NCBI GenBank assembly: GCA_021324575.1
Contig: JAJPIW010000097.1
Location: forward strand, 1 to 64,000
Origin: Intrasporangiaceae bacterium
GTDB lineage: Bacteria > Actinomycetota > Actinomycetes > Actinomycetales > Dermatophilaceae
Length of the DNA stretch: 64,000 nt
Direction: 5' to 3'
In this document: positions 59,518-64,000 of the stretch, piece by piece
Numbering within the stretch: position 1 is the stretch's first letter
Layout of the letters: every line of letters starts with the position of its first letter
Translations under genes and position numbers: made by a program
The notes under the pieces: generated by a model
Told to the model about the DNA's origin: nothing
The model's database searches: none
The model's input: only the letters and a program-made list of their open reading frames with translations

Positions 59518-60291
59518 ATGACGGCAGAACCTCGGCTCGACGAGTGGCAGCGCCGGACGGACTGGCCGCTCACTGTCGCGGCCCTCCTGTTTCTGATGAC
59601 GTACGGCTGGAGGGTCATCGACACGAGTTTGTCGGGGGGATTGCGATCCACGCTGGACGTCGCTACGTGGGTCCTCTGGCTCGCCTTCGCCATCGACTAT
59701 GTCGTGAGAGTGGCACTGGCCAGGGATCGACTCCGGTTCCTTCTCCACAATGTGCCCGACCTCCTCGTGGTGGCACTTCCGCTCTTCCGACCTCTCCGGC
59801 TGTTGCGCCTCGTGACCCTGCTCCGTGTGTTGAACAAACGCGCTGGAGCATCGCTTCGGGGACGAGTTGCCGTCTACCTCGTGGGTTCCGCTGGGATCGT
59901 CGTCCTCGTCGCCAGCCTGGCCGAGCTGGACGCTGAACGGGGCCGACCTGGGTCCAACATCGCCTCATTCGGCGACTCCCTGTGGTGGGCGGTGGCAACG
60001 GTGACAACTGTCGGGTACGGCGATCACTACCCCGTCACGCTGACCGGCAAACTGGTGGCAGTCGGCCTCATGCTCTGTGGAATCGCATTGATCGGAGTCG
60101 TGACAGCAACCTTCGCCTCGTGGTTGATCGATCAGGTACGTGATGTCGAGGAGGAGAGCCGTGCAGCCACCAAGAGGGACATCGAGGCCTTGGCGGCCCA
60201 GGTTGCGGTGCTGACTCGTGAGCTCGGGGACCGCCGACCATTGGCCGACCCCTCGTCACAGCCCTCGCCTAGTAGGGCTGCGGACAGCTGA
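59518..60291 (+). CDS. Voltage-gated-type potassium channel
   Basis: The 257-residue protein has a six-helix plan: an S4-like Arg-rich helix (LFRPLRLLRLVTLLRVLNKR), a pore helix and the K+ selectivity filter TVGYGD near residue 165. A C-terminal coiled-coil-like tail (about 215-240) should drive tetramer formation. There is no RCK/TrkA nucleotide domain. Probably controls membrane potential. It is the first complete chromosomal gene right of the element. Confidence 0.93.
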   Translation: MTAEPRLDEWQRRTDWPLTVAALLFLMTYGWRVIDTSLSGGLRSTLDVATWVLWLAFAIDYVVRVALARDRLRFLLHNVPDLLVVALPLFRPLRLLRLVTLLRVLNKRAGASLRGRVAVYLVGSAGIVVLVASLAELDAERGRPGSNIASFGDSLWWAVATVTTVGYGDHYPVTLTGKLVAVGLMLCGIALIGVVTATFASWLIDQVRDVEEESRAATKRDIEALAAQVAVLTRELGDRRPLADPSSQPSPSRAADS

Positions 60292-60309
60292 GCCCGAGTC
60301 CGGCTTCGG

Positions 60310-60492
60310 TCAGTTCCACACGCCGCCATTGCCCATTCCCGGGCCACCAGTCAGCCGGACCTCGCCCGCGGCGACGTCCTCGCGCCAGTCAGGGTCGAGC
60401 GGCTTGGGCCCGCGACTGCGGACGACCAACAATGCAACGACGGCGACCAGCACCATCCCTGCGACGATCCACGTCACGACCATGAGTGTCAT
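60310..60492 (-). CDS. Small single-span membrane protein
   Basis: A 60-residue protein: one N-terminal helix (WIVAGMVLVAVVALLVV), then a charged segment and Gly-rich end. ATG 60492 has CAGGAG at about six bases. Function unknown. A second small membrane protein lies just upstream on the same strand. Confidence 0.65.
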   Translation of the reverse strand: MTLMVVTWIVAGMVLVAVVALLVVRSRGPKPLDPDWREDVAAGEVRLTGGPGMGNGGVWN

Positions 60493-60508
60493 CCTGGCTC
60501 CTGGGTGC

Positions 60509-60679
60509 CTAGTGTCGGTGGCTGTCGTGGTCTGGGTGGATCCAGAACAGCCTCATGCTGCCTTGGCGGACGTGGTCGCGCAGGTCCACGTCGGGGTGGG
60601 TGCGTCGCCGGTGTCCGACGAAGAGTGCTCCGCCGAGCAGGGCTGCCAGGAACACCCAGGTGGAGATCATGAGAGCCAC
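60509..60679 (-). CDS. Small single-span membrane protein
   Basis: A 56-residue protein, one helix (WVFLAALLGGALFV) and a His/Arg/Asp-rich C-terminal tail. GTG 60679 has AAGGA seven bases upstream, better than ATG 60670. It probably forms a two-gene unit with the neighbouring 60-residue protein. Confidence 0.55.
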   Translation of the reverse strand: MALMISTWVFLAALLGGALFVGHRRRTHPDVDLRDHVRQGSMRLFWIHPDHDSHRH

Positions 60680-60798
60680 GATCGGGTCCTTCCGCCGACG
60701 ACCGGTGTGCCGGTCCCACCTTGGACGTCCGGCATGGCCGGCCCGTTTCCCCGGCGAAGGCAAGCAGCGCGGCATGCCCCGGGAAGGGAGCCGCTACC

Positions 60799-61212
60799 TC
60801 ACTCGACGACGCGGAAGGGCTGACGCTCGGTCGGCAGTCCGGCCGCGGCATACGCCCGGAAGCCGCCGATCAGGTCGGACGCGCGCAGGAAGCCGATCTG
60901 GCGCAGGTCGCGCGCGACGAGGCTCGAGGCAAAGCCCTCGTTGCACACGACGATGACGAGCTGGTCCTTCCGAGGACCGTGCGTCATCCTGTACCCGCTG
61001 GTCGGGTCGAGCCGCCACTCCAGGACGTTGCGCTCCACGACGACGGCGCCGGGAATGTGGCCTTCGCTGCGTCGGTACCGCTCTGCCCGGACGTCCACGA
61101 CGAACGCCCCCTGGGCCTGAAGCCGTTGCAGGTCAATGGGATCCACGCGCCGGATGCCGAGCCGCGAGGTCTCCAGGACGTCGTCGATCCCCATCGTCGC
61201 ACGCGTCACCAT
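60799..61212 (-). CDS. Rhodanese-domain sulfurtransferase
   Basis: A 137-residue single rhodanese domain. The active-site loop CNEGFASS carries the persulfide-forming cysteine near residue 93. FVVDVRAERYRRSEGHIPGA is the family's conserved strand-helix. It moves sulfane sulfur to a thiol acceptor in the cytosol. It overlaps the upstream thiol dioxygenase gene by seven bases, so the two work in one sulfur-oxidation step or relay. Confidence 0.93.
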   Translation of the reverse strand: MVTRATMGIDDVLETSRLGIRRVDPIDLQRLQAQGAFVVDVRAERYRRSEGHIPGAVVVERNVLEWRLDPTSGYRMTHGPRKDQLVIVVCNEGFASSLVARDLRQIGFLRASDLIGGFRAYAAAGLPTERQPFRVVE

Positions 61213-61772
61213 GCGCCGGCCTCGGGATCGTCGGAGTGGACGACGTGGTCGAGGACGAGCTGGCCGGCGTTCCAGCGGTAGAAGCTCATGGTCCGAAGGC
61301 GGGGGCTGTAGGCGTGGATCGTCACGGCCGGCGTGACCCGCTCGTTGCGGACGTCGTGGATCTCACCGGGCCGGATGATCTGGACGACGCCGGGGGCGAA
61401 GGTCCGCGGCACGAGCCGGCCCGCGTCGTCGGGGCGGATCTCGGTGATCGCGCCCGCGACGGTCGTGAACGCGGCGGTGGCGTCGCCGTGGCTGTGCAGC
61501 TCGGTCGCCTCGAACGTCGGCCACGCGATGACCCACACGTCGATCCCCTCGGGAACCTCGATGCGGGCCCACGAGCGCTGCGGGCCGAGCCGGACGAGGT
61601 GGGCCCACTGGCTGCGGTCCGCCGCGACTCGGCGGACGATCGCGGCCAGGGCCCGCTCGGTCGGGTCGGCCAGCTCCTCGTATGCCGGGAAGCAGGGGGC
61701 GGCGGTCGGGGCCAGTGCGGCCGTGCCCCGGCTCGATCGGGCGGCGACGGGTGCGTCGGCGGTGATGGTCAT
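61206..61772 (-). CDS. Cysteine dioxygenase-type thiol dioxygenase (cupin)
   Basis: The 188-residue product has the iron ligands LHSHGD (H93, H95) and GEIHDV (H139) and a relay TIHAYSP (T151, H153, Y155) in which serine is replaced by threonine. It oxidises a thiol, probably cysteine, to a sulfinate. It is the first gene of an operon with a rhodanese. ATG 61772 follows a Pro/Arg-rich open stretch that looks like 5' leader. A paralogue lies at 30445-31062. Confidence 0.9.
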   Translation of the reverse strand: MTITADAPVAARSSRGTAALAPTAAPCFPAYEELADPTERALAAIVRRVAADRSQWAHLVRLGPQRSWARIEVPEGIDVWVIAWPTFEATELHSHGDATAAFTTVAGAITEIRPDDAGRLVPRTFAPGVVQIIRPGEIHDVRNERVTPAVTIHAYSPRLRTMSFYRWNAGQLVLDHVVHSDDPEAGAW

Positions 61773-62014
61773 GGTGTGCTCCTGGGCGTTCGACTGGCGC
61801 AGAGTGCGCGGGCTGGTCTGCTGCGGGCGGCGCTTGGGCCGCGGAGGGCCGGGTCGGCCCCGACGTTCGGTGGTCAGGCGGGCGGCGTCGTCAGCGACGA
61901 CAACAGCGCGGCAGACCACCGCTGGGCATGCAGCGGGTCAGCATCGAACGGGTGCGGGTCACGCAACGAATATAACGGCATGTTGGGATAACTCAAACAC
62001 TTTGTTCATTGTGT
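61773..62014 (-). promoter_or_regulatory. Leader and promoter region of the dioxygenase-rhodanese operon
   Basis: No gene. Bases 61965-62014 form a strikingly AT-rich island (for example CGAATATAACGGC and AACACTTTGTTCATTG) and should hold the promoter. The 170-base leader before the start codon is GC-rich and could fold, but no known riboswitch consensus is recognised. Confidence 0.5.
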
Positions 62015-62074
62015 AAGACGACGCCGAGCAAGACGACGCCGGGCAAGACGTCGCTGGGCAAGACGTCACCGGGC
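62015..62074. repeat. Four tandem 15-bp repeats
   Basis: AAGACGACGCCGAGC is repeated four times with drift (units at 62015, 62030, 62045, 62060), each starting AAGACG and ending in GC. It lies directly behind the AT-rich promoter island of the dioxygenase operon. Confidence 0.85.
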
Positions 62075-62111
62075 AAATGACCCCGTGAGGTCGGTACGGT
62101 TCGCCGACCGC

Positions 62112-62687
62112 TCAGCCGGGGACCATCCACTGGAGGATGGTGACGAGCCCGACGATCCCGCAGACCACGAAGGCCGCCGCGAGCACCCAGGCGATGACGG
62201 TGGCCGGATCCACGCCAGCCTCGGCGTCCGGGACGTCCTTCTGCCGGGCCTGATGGTCCGGGCCCCGGTCACCGCGCCCCTCGCGTCGGTCCTGCTCGAT
62301 CGCCTTGTTGCGCAACGCCTCCAGCTTCGGGGTCCGCGGCTCGCTCCGCAGGGACCGCGGGACGGACCGCCACATCTGCCCGAAGTCGTCGCCGTGCCGC
62401 TCGCGCCACGCAGCGACGGCCTCGTTCACGTCCGCACCGCGACGAGCTGACCCGAACCACACGGCCCCGGCGGCCGGCAGGTCACCCATGTCATAGAGGA
62501 CCTGGCCCAGCAGGTCGAGTGCCTCGGGGTCACGGTGCGAGGCCAGGTAGCCGACCAGCCGGTCCCGCGCCTTCCACGCCCGACCGTGCTGGAGGTCGCC
62601 CCGGGCCCGGTCGACGACGCCGTGACCGGCCTCGGCCGGGGAGGGTTCGGGCGGGCTGTCGGTCGGCACCTGCACAGCACAGCACAT
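62112..62687 (-). CDS. Conserved actinobacterial membrane protein (DUF6584-like)
   Basis: A 191-residue protein: an N-terminal helical repeat region (RARGDLQHGRAWKARDRLVG, then LGQVLYDMGDLPAAGAVWF) that resembles TPR-like pairs, a charged middle, and one C-terminal transmembrane helix (VIAWVLAAAFVVCGIVGLV). Function unknown. A GTG about six codons in could be the true start. It stands alone, next to the SorC-type regulator. Confidence 0.75.
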   Translation of the reverse strand: MCCAVQVPTDSPPEPSPAEAGHGVVDRARGDLQHGRAWKARDRLVGYLASHRDPEALDLLGQVLYDMGDLPAAGAVWFGSARRGADVNEAVAAWRERHGDDFGQMWRSVPRSLRSEPRTPKLEALRNKAIEQDRREGRGDRGPDHQARQKDVPDAEAGVDPATVIAWVLAAAFVVCGIVGLVTILQWMVPG

Positions 62688-62720
62688 CCGGCAGGGTCGG
62701 CGGAACCGTCGGGGAGCCGG

Positions 62721-63707
62721 TCAGTGACCGGCCGGGAGGGCCTGGCTCGGGGTCGGTTCGTCGACGGCTTCGGGGGCCAGGGCCAGCAACGCCTCGGCCG
62801 CCGCAGCCGTCGTCACCAGCGAGTCGACCAGGCCACCGCGCACGGCGGCCTCGATGGCGGCAACTTTGTCGGCGCCGTGGGCGACGGCGATGACGTGCGG
62901 AATGGCCTGGAGCTGCGAGCCGGTGATGGTGATGATCCGCGCCGACAGGTCGATGTCGACCGGGTGGCCGTCGGCGTCGAAGAGGACTCCGCCCATCTCT
63001 CCCACCACGCCGGCCGCCGCGACCTCAGCCCGCGTCTCGGGGCTCACGACATCGAAGATGGTCGAGGCGCCGGCGCGCCAAGCACCGACCCCCATGATCG
63101 CGACCGTGACGGTCGGAACGTGCGCCAGCGCATCAGCCACAGACGCCAACCTGCGCAGCGCAGAAGCGGATTCGGCCTCGTCGAGGATGAGCGGCGCGTA
63201 GAAGACGTGGCTCCTTCCACCCGCGGTCCGGGCGGCCCGGCGCACGACGTCGGACGAGCTCCCGTCCTCCCCGGGTACGACGAGACCACCGCACAGCTGG
63301 ACGACGGGAATCGTCGGCAGCGAGGTCAGCCGCCCGACGACGTCGTTGACCGAGCGGCTCCACGGCAGGCCGAGGACGTCGTCTGACGTCAGCAGCTCGA
63401 CGAGCAGGTCGGCTGCGGCCTGGGCGACCGTGGACCTGACGTCCTGACCCCCGGGCACGACCACGGCATGCCGGAGCCCGTAGGCACGGCGCAGCCGTTC
63501 GGAGAGCTCGGCATCCAGGCCCGGCGGCGGGACGATCTCGATCCGGACCATCCCCGAGCTGATCGCCTCCTCCAGCAGCCGTGCCACCTTGAACCGGCTG
63601 ATCCCGAGCGCGCTGGCGATCTCGACCTTGGACTCCCCCAACAGGTAGTGCCGGCGGGCGACCGCATCCATGAGGACCGCCTCGGTCGGACCGCGGCGCT
63701 CACTCAT
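62721..63707 (-). CDS. SorC/DeoR-type sugar-responsive regulator
   Basis: The 328-residue protein has an N-terminal helix-turn-helix (YLLGESKVEIASALGISRFK) and a large sugar-phosphate-binding domain of the SorC family (PWSRSVNDVV, GGLV, VGVGAW-like and HGADKVAAI segments). ATG 63707 is the likely start; an ATG three codons upstream is possible. It is divergent from a binding-lipoprotein gene, suggesting control of a polyol or sugar uptake operon that continues beyond the window. Confidence 0.9.
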   Translation of the reverse strand: MSERRGPTEAVLMDAVARRHYLLGESKVEIASALGISRFKVARLLEEAISSGMVRIEIVPPPGLDAELSERLRRAYGLRHAVVVPGGQDVRSTVAQAAADLLVELLTSDDVLGLPWSRSVNDVVGRLTSLPTIPVVQLCGGLVVPGEDGSSSDVVRRAARTAGGRSHVFYAPLILDEAESASALRRLASVADALAHVPTVTVAIMGVGAWRAGASTIFDVVSPETRAEVAAAGVVGEMGGVLFDADGHPVDIDLSARIITITGSQLQAIPHVIAVAHGADKVAAIEAAVRGGLVDSLVTTAAAAEALLALAPEAVDEPTPSQALPAGH

Positions 63708-63857
63708 GGGGTACATCCCACGGTGTGGTCCCACCTGTTGACAAGTGTGTCCCAAACCAGCACTCTCATACGTGCAAGGTACTCGCTCATCTGAGCAAGC
63801 GCAGCGGGACCGAGCCGGACCGCCCCGACGTCGGGGCCACGCATGAGGAGGAGGGCG
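63708..63857. promoter_or_regulatory. Divergent promoter region, SorC regulator / sugar-binding lipoprotein
   Basis: TTGACA at 63738 reads toward the lipoprotein gene. GACAAGTGTGTC at 63740-63751 is a partial inverted repeat overlapping it and may be the regulator's operator. The -10 element is not clear. Confidence 0.5.
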
Positions 63858-64000
63858 ATGGTGCCCAGGAAACGTGCCGTGCCGACCGTCGTCGCCGTGG
63901 CTGCGGCGAGCGCGGTAGGACTGAGCGGATGTGCCGGATGGGGCGGAGGTGGTCTCGGGGGCGGCGGAAGCGACACCGTCAACGTGCTCATGGTCAACAA
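63858..64000 (+). CDS. Sugar-binding lipoprotein, 5' end only
   Basis: The first 47 codons of a gene that runs off the window. A basic n-region (VPRKRA), a hydrophobic stretch and lipobox LSGC form a lipoprotein signal, followed by a Gly-rich linker and the strand TVNVLMV typical of extracellular sugar-binding proteins. ATG 63858 has AGGAGG seven bases upstream; ATG 63843 is in frame but too close to that site. Its divergence from a SorC regulator suggests a polyol or sugar ABC operon. Confidence 0.75.
   Translation, partial: MVPRKRAVPTVVAVAAASAVGLSGCAGWGGGGLGGGGSDTVNVLMVN

Noticed and set aside
58639-59748. Minus-strand frame across attR
   Set aside because: Part of it is a translation of the tRNA-Gly remnant (VTRIELACPAWE), which often produces spurious predicted proteins.
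61773-61960. Possible riboswitch in the leader of the thiol dioxygenase operon
   Set aside because: A sulfur-metabolism context suggested a SAM-type element, but the conserved core sequences could not be found by eye.
1-64000. CRISPR array
   Set aside because: The repeats found are tandem without spacers or are dispersed palindromes; no repeat-spacer pattern or cas gene is present.
1-64000. GGCATACG as a KOPS-like chromosome-segregation signal
   Set aside because: The two orientations are nearly equal across the window, whereas KOPS-type motifs are strongly strand-polar.

Overview
The window is high-GC (about 70%) DNA from an actinobacterium. GTP-dependent PEP carboxykinase, many GTG starts, a WhiB-type protein, actinobacterial-style two-component and LacI regulators, and an integrative element of the actinomycete pSAM2 type all fit. 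A Micrococcales lineage such as the Intrasporangiaceae is my inference, not shown by a marker gene. An 8-mer, GGCATACG (or CGTATGCC), recurs about 46 times on both strands (hand count; about 2 expected from composition) and looks like a lineage signature.

Layout. 1-440: no gene, then tRNA-Arg. 0.8-2.7 kb: pckG behind an array of CTTGCAAG boxes. 2.9-4.4 kb: a glyoxalase-fold/AraC/glyoxalase-fold operon. 4.6-5.8 kb: amidohydrolase. 5.8-6.2 kb: REP-like repeats. 6.2-12.8 kb: a cell-envelope block with a Gly/Gln-rich membrane protein, response regulator, histidine kinase, GT39 glycosyltransferase, GT2-GtrA glycosyltransferase and tRNA-Ser(GCU). 13.3-15.5 kb: a penicillin-binding protein and cspA facing each other across a terminator. 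15.8-20.4 kb: UspA, a ribose/fructose-type ABC operon and its divergent LacI repressor with a palindromic operator. 20.4-22.7 kb: a tandem repeat seeded on the end of tRNA-Ser(UGA), a YtxH-like protein, cysE and cysK. 23-28.1 kb: an iron-sulfur oxidoreductase and a large LuxR-type ATPase regulator.

28.4-36.5 kb is the most unusual chromosomal block. It holds a LacI regulator, an amidohydrolase, a cysteine-dioxygenase-like cupin, a HAL/PAL-family lyase whose MIO-forming Ala-Ser-Gly is replaced by Gly-Thr-Gly, and a complete OpuC/ProXVW-type osmolyte ABC transporter. The two halves of the transporter's binding protein are in swapped order (circular permutation). Together they suggest uptake and breakdown of a betaine-like, possibly sulfur-bearing, amino-acid derivative. 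An MFS exporter, an alpha/beta hydrolase and dcd follow.

39.3-59.2 kb is an integrative and conjugative element of about 19.8 kb inserted in the 3' end of tRNA-Gly(CCC). It is bounded by perfect 42-bp direct repeats at 39295-39336 and 59116-59157. Its left half is one leftward gene string for DNA processing: Pra-like activator, two small genes, FtsK/TcpA-type ATPase, WhiB-like protein, RepSA-type HUH initiator, Xis and Int. Its right half encodes a Gram-positive type IV secretion apparatus (VirB4-, VirB6-, TcpC-like and NlpC/P60 proteins). Between and beyond these are cargo genes: an XRE regulator with an operator, a Pycsar-effector-like membrane protein with two micro-genes, a Nudix (Pif-like) protein, an HD hydrolase, a lower-GC orphan gene and a HEPN-like gene next to attR.

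59.2-64 kb returns to chromosome: a truncated reading frame at attR, a K+ channel, small membrane proteins, a rhodanese/cysteine-dioxygenase operon downstream of a 4 x 15-bp tandem repeat, a conserved membrane protein, and a SorC-family regulator divergent from the start of a sugar-binding lipoprotein gene that runs off the window.
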